Shown: positions 48,259 to 58,604 of the stretch, in pieces
Position numbering within the stretch: position 1 is the first letter of the stretch
Layout: each line of letters starts with the position of its first letter
Assembly: GCA_002335605.1 (NCBI GenBank)
Contig: BEDY01000001.1
Location: 3,348,001-3,412,000, forward strand
Origin: Prillingera fragicola
Taxonomy: Eukaryota > Basidiomycota > Tremellomycetes > Trichosporonales > Trichosporonaceae
Reading direction: 5' to 3'
DNA length: 64,000 bases
The notes under the pieces: model-generated
What the model saw: only the letters and a program-made list of their open reading frames with translations
What the model was told of the DNA's origin: nothing
Database searches by the model: none
Position numbers and translations under genes: made by a program

Positions 48259-48408
48259 TCATAACAACAGACTGTGGTTGTGAATCACAGTCTGTGTTGA
48301 AAGTGCGTGTCTTACTCGGACCGTCTGATTCTCTTAACGGATTTCCTGAGTCTTTGATTGCCTGATCCTTTGAAAAGTATTCATCTGCAGACCGAGGTGG
48401 GTGAAGAC
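48259..48408. repeat. 151-bp direct tandem duplication, copy 2
   Basis: Second copy directly abutting the first, with the same inverted repeat. It ends at GAAGACG, after which the sequence differs (CCACAACG against TCATAACA). Confidence 0.95.
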
Positions 48409-48589
48409 GCCACAACGAAGAACTCTCACATCGTCTACTCGTCTGATCGTTCGGTCCTCTGCTGTCTATCTATTGATTGCCGTCTATCATGTGCCTGCAC
48501 TGTTAAACAGTTTCTTGCCTTATTCAACATCTCTGGATAGATAGATGTCTGAGCTCTAGAATCGCCATCATTCATTAATGCCTTTCAGT

Positions 48590-48731
48590 GATCGAGAGAT
48601 CACAAAATGGTGATCACTCCGTAGCTCAATGATCTCGCGATCAATGATCTTACTGCTTGGCAAATGTTACCTGATCGAAATAGATATCCGCTGATCACTT
48701 CTACTGCAACTTTAGCCCGATCGATCCGATC
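48590..48731. repeat. GATC-dense cluster
   Basis: Eleven GATC tetramers occur in 142 bases, many inside TGATCA/TGATCG-like contexts (TGATCAC, CGATCG, CGATCCGATC). About half of one is expected by chance. Confidence 0.85.
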
Positions 48732-48938
48732 ACTTGGACACCGTATCCCAGGCAGATGTACACATGCCAGGTGAGTTGTCAGCGGTGCACACATTGACAA
48801 CAACCAATATCAGGGGGGTTAGTTGGTTTTTGTTCCGGCGAGAAGTTGTGAGAAGAGATGTTCTAACGCAAGAGAGAGCCTCTCGCTCCTGTTTTCCATA
48901 CTTGTTTCGCTCATATTACATATAATCTCACGACAAAA

Positions 48939-49229
48939 ATGACATTGGGAACCAAGATACTCCGACCTCTATGCGAAACCTTTGTTACTATACCCGATGG
49001 GGCCAATCGGTTGAGCCAGTTACACTTGCTGCAATGGACGTTGAATGATAACTTGACGTTTCGCGTTCAAATCTGCGATAATTCACGCATAGCCTGTGGT
49101 GACCCTCAGCTTCTTATATTCAATCACGGCTTAGAAGGGGTGAAGTATGGCATACATGCGTCGCGCGTGCGGCTTGGACTTCCAGAGACACCACAGCCAA
49201 TACTAACGAACTTGACCTTGAAGCATTAA
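48939..49229 (+). CDS. Orphan ORF, 96 codons, doubtful gene
   Basis: An ATG in good context (CAAAAATGA) opens 96 codons starting MTLGTKILRPLCETFVTIPD. No known family, signal peptide or membrane segment is seen. It lies in the AT-richer repeat region. It may be a chance frame, or a fragment of a decayed element or of a spliced unknown gene; an intron-like GTGAGT..ATCAG lies upstream at about 48772-48813. Confidence 0.2.
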   Translation: MTLGTKILRPLCETFVTIPDGANRLSQLHLLQWTLNDNLTFRVQICDNSRIACGDPQLLIFNHGLEGVKYGIHASRVRLGLPETPQPILTNLTLKH

Positions 49230-50051
49230 TAATAAGCTTCATCGTTTTGGGAAGACATTGAGCCTACTGAGACGGCTAAATCATGAGTGGCTGCTCATCT
49301 GTCATGCTTGGTATCAGTGATCGATGTCGATCGAATGAAAACTGGGCGCGATCGAGTGGAATGGCCCCTGTCTTTGTGGCTTCCTCTTCTTCGTATTGAC
49401 AGTGTGACATTATCATTCTTCCAGACTTGTTTTACCAGGTTAGATGTACCTTCTACCGGAATGATCCCTCACTCGATCAGCCGGGTAACACACATGCTTG
49501 GTCCCGGCAACTAATATTTTCTTTAATCTGTACAATGTCCTTTCCGCATCTAAGCCTCTAAATGTCTTTGGCATTCTGGAGCGGCACTGTGCGGGTTCAC
49601 AACTCTGGAGAGAAGAACTGACTGGGACAGTCCCGAAGGTGACATGTGGTGTTCAAGTCACAGTACCCTAACATTGGTTACGTTACCGAATGGTTGGATG
49701 GAATGATTTGACAAATGTGTATCCCGGTAGCTTTTGGGTCCAGCAGGCCTCTGGCCTGCATGTCCCCTAATCACCGTAGGCGATGTGTTTAGGTGATGTG
49801 CTCCCCGCCAGTGTGGCTACCTCAAGACTGTTCAAGAGATACTATACCAGCTGAGGGACACGCTCATGTTTCTGTTGCAGCTATTCAACGGCGATTGCAC
49901 ACTTCACACTGTCAATGGGAAAATTGTGATCGAAATTACCTGCCTGTTTATGATCACGTGACTGCGGGGTCCCTTCAACCTGGTGCAGTGCACACATCCT
50001 CTTAACCAGAGGATGCGTAATGATCATTCACCTGATCGCTTCATCACTATC

Positions 50052-50984
50052 ATGTCTTATGCTCCGCCTGCAGGTCCTCCTCCTCGCGCTCCGCAAAGGC
50101 AGGAATCGTTAGACCCGGCCATTCCGGACGATGCTCCTCCGGCTTATGATTCCATCGCCACTGATGCTCGAGTGCAGTCTGGTCCTGCATTTATGGACTT
50201 TTCTGGGCCGCCTCCCCTCCCTGACCGTCTCCAGCAGACCCCATCAGGTGGGCACATTATACCTGGGGTAGGAGTTGGCTATGGACCCACCTTTCATGGG
50301 CACCCGCCTGGCCCGCCTCCTCCCACTTCGCCTATGACTGCATTGCAGCCTGTCAATCCCCGGCCAGACTTCAGCCCATCCGAGTTCCCGGTCCCTGGTC
50401 GACCTCTTTTGCATAGGGGGCAGCTACTCGTGTATCCCAAGGGCCACTGGTGCTCAAAGTGCCAGAACACGGGCTACAAGAACTTTGACCCAAGCCACCC
50501 TTGCAACAGCGACTGGCGCAAGTACGGGAGGCCGTTTAACAGTGCTCTGGCTCACTCATTCTCAATCGCACCGAGGCCAGGAGCAAACGCCTCCACAACA
50601 ACAGCGAACAACTTTCAGCGCCCGTTACCGAACCTGTCGCCGCGTCAGCAGGATGGGTTTGCTGGAACGCAACCTGCAGGCCCACCAAGTAGCTTCCCCG
50701 CTGTCGCCCAGCGTCCCTATCAATCCCAAAACTTTGGTCACCTACCTCCTCCGCCACAACCAATGCTTCAGCGTACTTACTGGGGACCACCCGCAGGAGC
50801 GCTTGTCGTTCAACCGGGAGACCCGCGCTTGGGAGGAAGGTGAGCCCAGCGGCATATGAGTGAAGGCACACTGACCCCTCGGCAGGCTATGCTACAGCTG
50901 TCACGGAAGTGGACAAGAAATAGGCCTGTTCCTCTTTGACGACGGGCCTTGTCGTGTGTGCCGCGGAACTGGCCGCGTGTTTTA
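50052..50984 (+). CDS. Hua1-like proline-rich zinc-binding protein
   Basis: Similar to yeast Hua1, a cytoplasmic protein linked to Rsp5/endocytic networks. ATG 50052 (MSYAPPAGPPPRAPQRQ) is followed by the PY motif DAPPAYDS, a likely NEDD4/Rsp5 WW-domain ligand, and Pro-rich stretches (residues 50-130). A first Cys pair lies in KGHWCSKCQNTGYKNFDPSH. Near the C-terminus is the Hua1 signature GALVVQPGDPRLGGR. After one intron it continues LCYSCHGSGQEIGLFLFDDG, PCRVCRGTGRVF-stop, a CXXC..CXXC zinc element resembling the type I J-protein zinc finger. About 296 residues. Confidence 0.85.
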
Positions 50985-51310
50985 GAGAGTCGTGGCCTTC
51001 TCAATCAATGTATTATACAGCCCAGAGCCTAAACAGGCTTCGTTGTAAATGTGTTCAGATAAGGTGCAGCAGATGCAGGTATGAGCTGGCTGTCCAGCAC
51101 TCAGTACGTCCAAGCTTCCGACTTGCTGGGCCAAGCAACTGGATAGATGGGTGTGCGCATTGGAAGTGAGACTCTTTATGAGGGGGGCATGATTAGAGGC
51201 ACGCGCAACCACTCATCGTCATCGCCTGGACCATCCGCAACAACAACATTCTACACTAGCTACACTGCATTATCGACGCTCGGCCTTTGCGTTGCACGTC
51301 TATGGCCAGC
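50985..51310. other. Intergenic region, nothing recognised
   Basis: 3' flank of the Hua1-like gene and leader of the dynamitin gene. Confidence 0.4.
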
Positions 51311-52613
51311 ATGCCGGGCAAGTACTCGGACCTGCCAGATATTGTATGGATATGAGGATTATCTGAACTGACAACGCCCAGGACCATGCCGCGGACATCT
51401 TCGAGACCGCGGACGAAGTCGAGGTGACATTTCCACGCGTGAGATCACTTCAATGCCGCGGTATGCTGACTCTGAACAGGAAGAAGAAATGGGAGACGAG
51501 ACTGGCAAGAAGTCTGCACTTGCTTCACGTCAAGATCTAGATCAATCTGAGCTGCCTTCGCGCCGCAAAGCTCACGAAGTCTTCGCTTTAGGTACGAAGG
51601 TTGTCTGGCAGGAAACTGACGATGTCAGATTCTTCAGCCGCTCCCCCATTTCTCGGAGAGACTCAATTATCGAGGCTGCGACGCTTGCAAGCTGAGGTCG
51701 CCGAGCTGGAAAAGGAAGTGCTCCATCAGCGTCCCTCAGATGGTTTGTCGGTAGCCGCCCCAAAGCGTCGGCCCGTGCCGCCTCCTCGTCAGCCCGTGGA
51801 CCTTGTAACAGAGCTATCGACCTTGAGAGAAAAGCTAAACGCGGCAACGGGCAACATGACATTTGAAAACGACAGCAATTCAAGCGAGGAATGGCACGGC
51901 CGCTTGCAGCGACTCGAGCTGGTCCCAGACAAGACGGCCAGGCCGACGACGTTTGAACCGATGGCTGAAGTCGCGTCCCCCCAGCCTCAGGCCGGCTCGG
52001 TTGATAAACGTCTGGCGACACTTGAGCAGCTCGTCGGTGTTTCACCTGGGGAAGGAAATGTGGGTACATGCCCTCACCTGGTAGCTAACACCTGTAGAAA
52101 TCCATGGCTCTTGGGGACTCCATCGCTCGCATCGACACTCTCCTCACCGTGCTGACTCAACCCCGGCACCTTGACTCTATCTCCCGGCGTATCAAGCTGT
52201 TGCTTGTGGATCTAGATCGAGCCTCAACGAATTCACGTAAGCCGGGCTCAACATCATCAGGTCCCGACCAGGCCATAAGCAGTTCTCTATCGCAGGCAGA
52301 CCAGCAGGCGCTGCAGTTGGTTTTTTCGGTCCTCCCTCGCCTTGACCCTATCATCCCGACCATTCCCATGCTAGTAACCCGCCTCCGAAGCCTGTCGGGG
52401 CTTCACGCCGAGGCACTCGACATTGCGGCTGATCTTCGAGAGCTGCAAGCGACGGATGGCAGAGTTACAGAGGAGGACCGTGAATTGCGCGACGTAGTGG
52501 ATGGCGTGCAGCAAGGAATGGCAGAGGCTGCGACGGGCATATCCAAGAATTGGGAGTCCTTGCAGGAGAGGGTTGGTAGTCTGGAGAACCGGCTGAGAGT
52601 GCTGAGCGCGTAA
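51311..52613 (+). CDS. Dynactin subunit 2 (dynamitin, p50/Jnm1)
   Basis: A coiled-coil subunit of the dynactin shoulder that helps dynein cargo and nuclear movement. ATG 51311 gives MPGKYSDLPDI; the next exon is DHAADIFETADEVE, matching the conserved dynamitin N-terminus (KYADLPGI..DVYET). Further segments are SELPSRRKAHEVFA and the heptad-rich TQLSRLRRLQAEVAELEKEV. Then come EEWHGRLQRLELVPDK, SVDKRLATLEQLVG, LGDSIARIDTLLTVLTQP then SISRRIKLLLVDLDRA, a central Pro-flanked part (VLPRLDPIIPTIPMLVTRLR) and a C-terminal coil ending SLENRLRVLSA. At least five introns; about 375 residues. Confidence 0.88.
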
Positions 52614-52712
52614 TTTCTGAGGCTAGTTTCCGTTTGTAACACATAGACCATTCCGCGCCAACGGCAGCCATGCATGAACGCTCGCTGAACGAACAAAGAT
52701 ATACAGAAGACT

Positions 52713-54061
52713 CTACAACTGAAGGACACTAAGACGTTGCCCACTTACACATCCAACCCAGTCTCCAGATTGAGAGAATGCAAGATTGTTGATTTCTGCC
52801 TGAGCAGTCCATGCCCGCGCGGGCTGGATATCAACGGCACGTTCTGAACCCGGAGAAGGGGTGCGGTTCGAAGGAGTGGCTGGTGGCGATAGTGCGTAGG
52901 GTCCGTTGTTGGACCGCGTTGTGCGCGCACCTTCTGGTTCGGCAGGTAATGGCTGCGTGAGATCATACACCAGCAGTTGAGCGTCGTCACCTGGCAATCA
53001 GCGACAAGCTACCTTGCAAGACCTACCGCAGCTGGCGATCCAACCTCCCCCAGTGGCCCCCGTCCCACTTCCTCCAGAACCCCATGCAATCGCACCAAGT
53101 GGACCTTGGTGCCCTAGCAGTTCTGCCACGGGTTGCCCCGGGCTTCGCATGTCTAAAATGAGGGTGCGCGAGTCATCCATGCTAAAGCACGCCAGCATGT
53201 GCCTGGGTACGTCAGATTGAGGTCAACCAACTGTCATCTTACTGCTCCTTGTTGCTAAAGGCTATCCTTGCAAGGGGAGATGAATTTGGGGTCTCGTATA
53301 AGATAGTCGAGTGCTCCAGCTGACGCAAATCGAATGCGCGCAAGGAACCGTCAGCGCCAACCGAAACAAAAATGTCGGCCGATTGGGGTAGCCAGGACAG
53401 ATCATAGACAGCGCGGTCATGGGCAATGAGCTGAGTGAGTGCCTGCGAGGTGTTGATATCCCACAATGTGGCTGTTGTGTCGGTGGAGCAGGTTACGATG
53501 GAGGCCGGAGCAGTAGGATTCCAACTGAATGACGTGATTGGGGGCAGATTGTAAACGTGTTGTTTGCTCTGGCGCGTCAGCACTAGCCGCGTGCGCAACT
53601 CACGTTGGACAGCACGCTTCGCTCGGACAAGACGTAATCGTCGTTGCCGTTATCATTGTAGCCCTTGCGTCCGTACCCCACACGGTTACTCTCGCCACCT
53701 TCAAACTGCTTCAACTCCCAGAGTCGAAGCACATCACCAGTGGTGGCCAGTAGTTCCCCGCGCTGGCCTCCACTAGCTAATGATTCGGCAGGCTCCCAGG
53801 CGACCTTGGTAGCTGGAAAGGAGAGGTTTGCAGTTGCAAGTTGATCAAAGTCGGACGACTGTGCATGCGAAGAGGAATGAATGTCCACAACCGAGACTTT
53901 GTTCGACGGACCAGTCACGAACGACGTCAACGCGATGCGGTGTGGATGTTGCGGATTGTTAGAAAATGACAAGCCATACAGCGGATCTGAACGGTCAGAG
54001 ACGTGGCCGGATGAGCTCACGTACGATTCGCCTCATGCTGGAGGAGATTGGGGAGGCCCAT
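52713..54061 (-). CDS. DCAF7/WDR68-like WD-repeat protein
   Basis: A beta-propeller adaptor, in animals a DYRK-kinase and CRL4 partner; the plant relative is TTG1. The best start is ATG 54061 (MGLPNLLQHEAN), which splices via a GTACGT donor to HPLYGLSFSNNPQHPHRIAL then TSFV, matching the DCAF7 N-terminus. Repeats include FPATKVAWEP, LATTGDVLRLWEL, PPITSFSWNPTAPASIVTCS then TDTTATLWDI, TQLIAHDRAVYDLSWLPQSA then FVSVGADGSLRAFDLR, HMLACFSMDDSRTLILDMRS, and WIASCGDDAQLLVYDL. The end is AEINNLAFSQSGDWVGCVSG. A Ser/Pro insertion of about 40 residues sits in the last repeat. About five introns; around 380 residues. Confidence 0.85.
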
Positions 54062-54441
54062 GTTGGGAGAGCCTGTTCCACCCAGCGCGAGTCGTCAATG
54101 TTGGGCGCCGCAAGCCCACGAGTTGCCAACGGCACGGTTGAGGCAGCTGGCAAAGATACGAATGCGGCGTCAACAGGATCGTAGCGCGATGAAGAGTCGT
54201 TTCCGCAACCAATGGAAGCCGAATTGTGCGATGAGTCTTAGATGATAGGATGTGACCTTGGCGAACGCAAGCGGGACACGGACAAGTGGCCACGGTGTAA
54301 TGTCACGGAGTTTGATCCCTCTCCGCTTCGTGCCCAGACTCAAACCAAGCAACATCGATCTTTGGCCACTGAGGACCTAGGACTCATCCTTTGCCCAGAA
54401 TCTACTACACGCGCAGTGATCTGCGCTCAGCCACATTGGGC
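54062..54441. promoter_or_regulatory. Divergent intergenic region DCAF7-like / UPF2
   Basis: 380 bases between start codons. Minus-strand frames here lack ATG starts in the right frame. No factor site was recognised. Confidence 0.4.
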
Positions 54442-57400
54442 ATGTCTACCGCTGACTATGTGGCCAAATATCCCCGTCGGCGAGCTCTTCGTCAGAGCGT
54501 TGAACAGTATTGGCTCGACGAAGCCCGCCGTGAGTGGAGGGTGCGGAGTGTCCAATGTAGACTAACCCATCAAAGGACCTGCCGGACAGCTCGACTCTTC
54601 GCTCAAGAAGCACACAACGCTCTTGAATCGTCTGAAGAGTGCTCTACTTATCGGTCCGGCTGATGCCATAATCAAAGAGATTGATGGCTTGGTGTTGACA
54701 AAGTATCTGGAGGAGATTGTGGCCGCTGTCGTCGAGGGTGCCAGTCGTGGACGCGGCGATCCTGAGGTTGCGGTCGATGTAAGCTGCGATTCTTTGGCTG
54801 CCACCAAGCTGACGATTTGCCAGATCATTGTGCATCTTCATACTCGGCTTGCACCAGAGTTTCTACCATCACTGCTGCCGTCGCTCCTTGCTGTGCTCGC
54901 TCCCGCGCCAGCTGCGGCCAAGGATATTGGGGACAAGGAACGTGAAAAGGAGGACAAGGAGAGGATTTCTCGCCAGCGTCCTGTACTTCGTATCGTGGCC
55001 GAGCTTGCCTTACTTGGTGCGTGGCCAGAAGAGGCTACAAAGGGTGCCAAGGAGATTGGAAAGATTCTGCGTGGACTGGTGCGTAGTGAAAGATATCTCC
55101 CGCTAATAGGTTACAGATGTCGGGCGATTCGCAGTACAGCAATCTTCCACTGATCTCGAGCTTTCTCAAGCATTTCAGTCGGGCATTTCTCGGTCCACAA
55201 CCCGTCGATGGTCAACCCGTCGATGGTCAAAGGGCTGACGACACTGGCGAAGCTTTGCCCCATGATACCGAAGAGCTTGTCTTCCCCGAGGTCCAGAAAA
55301 AGATGCGCGAGCTCTTTGCGAGCTACTTTGAAACGGCAAGCAAAACCCTGGTAAAGGGTCAGATTGTGCGTTTTCATTTCCAAAGCCGGCATTCTGTCTG
55401 ACGCTCAACAGAAGCTGCTGGAGCAAGATAAACGAAACCACGATGCCTACATCAAGTCAGGAGAGATTTTTGAAGACCGCCAGCATGCCTACGAGCGAAT
55501 GACACGGGCCGTTGAACGGCTCACCATTGGCGTCCAGAGTCTTGCCGACCTCCTTGGACTCAAGGCGCCAGTTTTGCCCACTGCAGCCTCGTTGTCAAAG
55601 TCCGGTCTACAAATTGTCAACACATCCTCATCGTTCATGGTCAATGAAGACGGCGCAGTTCCTGGCGGTATTTGGGACGACGAGGATGAGCGACGCTTTT
55701 ACGAGAAACTGCCAGACCTTATCGATCTTGTACCGCCTACCTTGCTCGGGATCAAGGCGAAGAAAGACAGCAGCAAGCGGACAGAGGTGGAGTCGGCCGA
55801 AGACGTCGACGAGCACTCTGTCCCAGATTCAAATGCAGAGGCCCAACGACAGGACGAAGAGGACATTCGGCGCCAGCTGGCCCAATTGGACCTTGAGTCT
55901 GGCCCCAACGACGCTTCAGACGCCATTGGAGCGCCGATAGACCGTATCCTGTCGGCAGTCTCGGACGAATCTGCAGCCCTTGCCACTTCACCCGCCGAGG
56001 ATGAAAACCCTCACCTTGATGCAGATCCTGCTGCTGAAGATGACGGACTTCAGTCCGGACCGGCAGCGCGCTTGACCGCCTTGTTCGCTGCTCTACCGGA
56101 AGCCGTCAATCGGGAGATGGTTGACAAACTTGCTATCGAGTTCGCGGGCCTGAACTCCAAGGCAGCTCGCCGCCGCCTAACGAAGGTGAGGCAGGTTGTT
56201 TAGGAACAAACTGATTTTGCAGTTCATTGGCTCTGTGCCAAAGAACCGCACAGACCTTCTCCCGCATTATGCTCGTTTTGTCGCCATCCTAGACCCTTAC
56301 ATGCCCGATATTGGCACAGGAATTCTGGAAATTGCAAGTATTGCTACGAGGTAGCGCTGACCGTTGCTCAGCTTGATGAGGAAATGCGATACCTCCAACG
56401 CAAACGCACCATCCGCGAGCTTGATAGTGTTCGGCTTAAGGTGAGGCGGGGATGCAGCCGCGCTGATGTACAGAACGTTCGATTTTACGGAGAACTGGCC
56501 AAATTCAAGGTCGCACGCCCATACGCTATCCTACACGTTCTCAAAGTCTTCATTGATGACTTTCGCTTCAACGTTGAGAACATTGCCAACCTTCTGGAGA
56601 CTTGCGGTCGGTTCCTGCTCCGTAACGAAGGGACAGCCGACACAGCCAAAAGCCTGGTAGGCTCAACATCCTAATACGCCGAGTCTCCGCTTACCTTTTC
56701 AGGTGGAGTTGATGCGACGCAAGCAAAATGCTAGTCATTTGGATCAGAGGCTCAACATTATGCTGGAGAATGCCTTCTACCAAGTGAGCATCATTTCCGC
56801 CCTCCCGCTGACTGCAGTGCAATCCACCTGAGCGCGTGGCACGAGAGGTCGTTGAACTTCCGCCAATGCAAGCCTTCATTCAGCATCTACTGCACGACGT
56901 TCTCATGAAGAAGACACAGGACAAGGTCTTGAAGCTACTGCGGAAGCTGCATTGGGAAGACGAGGAAGTATGTGGCCTTCTGCAAACGGAGCTGACTATT
57001 ACCAAGGTGTACGAGTTCATTCTCAAGTCCTTCACCGAGGTTTGGGAGATCAAATACGAAAATATCGGTCACCTTGCTGGCTTAGCGTACGATTTGCAGA
57101 GGTACCACGTGGATTTTTCTGTGGCTGTTGTCGATCAGGTGATGGAGGATATTCGCATAGGCATGGAGGTATGCTCGCTGGCGAGGGAGCGGGCGTCGTT
57201 GTTAACCCCTACAGGAGAATGTTTTTAAATTCAATCAGCGACGGATATCGACAATCAAGTACTTGGGCGAGCTGTACATGTACCGTGTCGTCAACTCGTC
57301 GGTCATCTTCGACGTGCTATGGTCTCTTCTGACGTTTGGGCATCGTGAGTAGCAGAATTGTCTTCTTTACTGACATATATAGCTGAAGGGCTACCAGTAC

Positions 57401-58504
57401 CTGGGCGCGACAGTCCCATTGACTCTGCGAGTGACCTATTTCGTGTCCGGTTGGCCTGTGCCCTCTTAGACACGTGCGGTGTATGCTTCGCGAAGGGCTC
57501 GCTGAGGCGCAAGCTTGACCAGTACCTCATTGTTCTTCAGGTGGGCTGCACATGTAGTGCCTCAACTGATAACATCAGCTATATGCTCACTGCAAAACCG
57601 AGTCTGCCATGGACGTAGAGTTCATGTTGGATGACCTGTTGGAGGCAAGTAACACTGACTGAATCATCCATTGACCTACAGACCCTGCGGCCTAAGGGAC
57701 GCCCCAAAGGCTCAAAAGATGGCCTCTTGGTTCCACGTCTACGCAGCTTCCCCGAAGCAGCAGCTGCCGTGGACGAATTGATCGTGGCTAATGGAATAGG
57801 TGAGAGGCTGCTATTGCCAGGGTCGCTGACTCTACAGAACCAAATGGCTCAGTCGACGACGACGAGGATGAGGAGGAGGATGGACAGCGCAATGCCGACG
57901 GTGTTGATGAAGATGCCGAAGAGGTCAGCAAACATCGTGTGCAACGCTGACAGTGGGCAGGCTCACCATCTGGGTATAGTGCTCGACGATGACGACGCCG
58001 ATGATGACGACGTTGTCGTGATACGCGAGCATAAGCACGATGAGTATGACGAGCAGGCGCAGACCGACTTTGATCGCGAGTTTGCCCGCATGCTTGCAGA
58101 CACCACGGTTGAGCGCAAGGCTGCACCACCAATCTTTGACCAGGCTGTTCCCATGTTTCGCAAACGTCCAGCCGGCCCCAACGCGAGTGCAAGTGTGCTT
58201 GCCGATCGCACGCCCGACGTTGGCAAGATGCAGTTCATGCTGCTGTCAAAGAAGGGCAACAAACCTCAGGTGAGCTCATCTGGAAGGTTTGGCTGACCAG
58301 CAGGTTCGATCAGTGGACATTCCCGTCGACTCGACTATTGCGAGCAATGTGCGCACTCATCAGCTGGCAAGCAAAGCCGAACAAGAGCAGCTCAAGCGAT
58401 TGGTGTTGCAGAACGAGCAGAGGCAGGAAAACGAGGGCTTGATGGCTATTGAGCAAAACATGCGCAATCGCGGCATCAAGGTTCGGGTTCTCAACTCGGG
58501 CTAG
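54442..58504 (+). CDS. UPF2: Nonsense-mediated mRNA decay factor UPF2 (Nmd2)
   Basis: Scaffold that links UPF1 and UPF3 in nonsense-mediated decay. The first ATG in frame is 54442 (MSTADYVAKYPRRRALRQ). MIF4G-1 starts around LDSSLKKHTTLLNRLKSALL, with TKLTICQIIVHLHTR and RPVLRIVAELALLGAW. MIF4G-2 contains RTIRELDSVRLK, NVRFYGELAKFKVARPYAIL then NIANLLETCGRFLLRNEG, and CNPPERVAREVVELPPMQAF. MIF4G-3 contains VWEIKYENIGHLAGLAYDLQ, RISTIKYLGELYMYRVVNSS and RVRLACALLDTCGVCFAKGS. Acidic Asp/Glu runs (57850-58060) precede the UPF1-binding C-terminus (YDEQAQTDFDREFARMLADT, VPMFRKRP, MQFMLLSKKGNK). About 16 introns; around 1100 residues, full length. Confidence 0.95.
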
Positions 58505-58604
58505 AGGCGTGTCCTGCTCCTGTGAACCCCTCCCGGCGAGTTGCATCACTATGTAAACATTATCACTGCATATATCAGGGAGGCTGCATCTGTTCTACCT
58601 TCAC

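Larger units (their letters stand above)
47606..50051. other. Gene-poor, AT-richer 2.4-kb region
   Basis: No recognised gene. It holds the 151-bp tandem duplication (48108-48408), the GATC cluster (48590-48731) and a 96-codon orphan ATG frame (48939). Base composition is visibly more AT-rich than in the flanking genes. No clear long terminal repeats or transposase were found, though the region could be a decayed insertion. Confidence 0.5.

Noticed and set aside
49060..49080. Possible tRNA B-box (GTTCAAATC)
   Set aside because: Flanking bases do not form a T-arm stem and no matching A-box or acceptor stem was found.
54062..54293. Minus-strand frame upstream of the DCAF7-like protein
   Set aside because: Begins with GTG and is out of frame with the WD protein; the ATG at 54061 splices in frame to HPLYGLSF.
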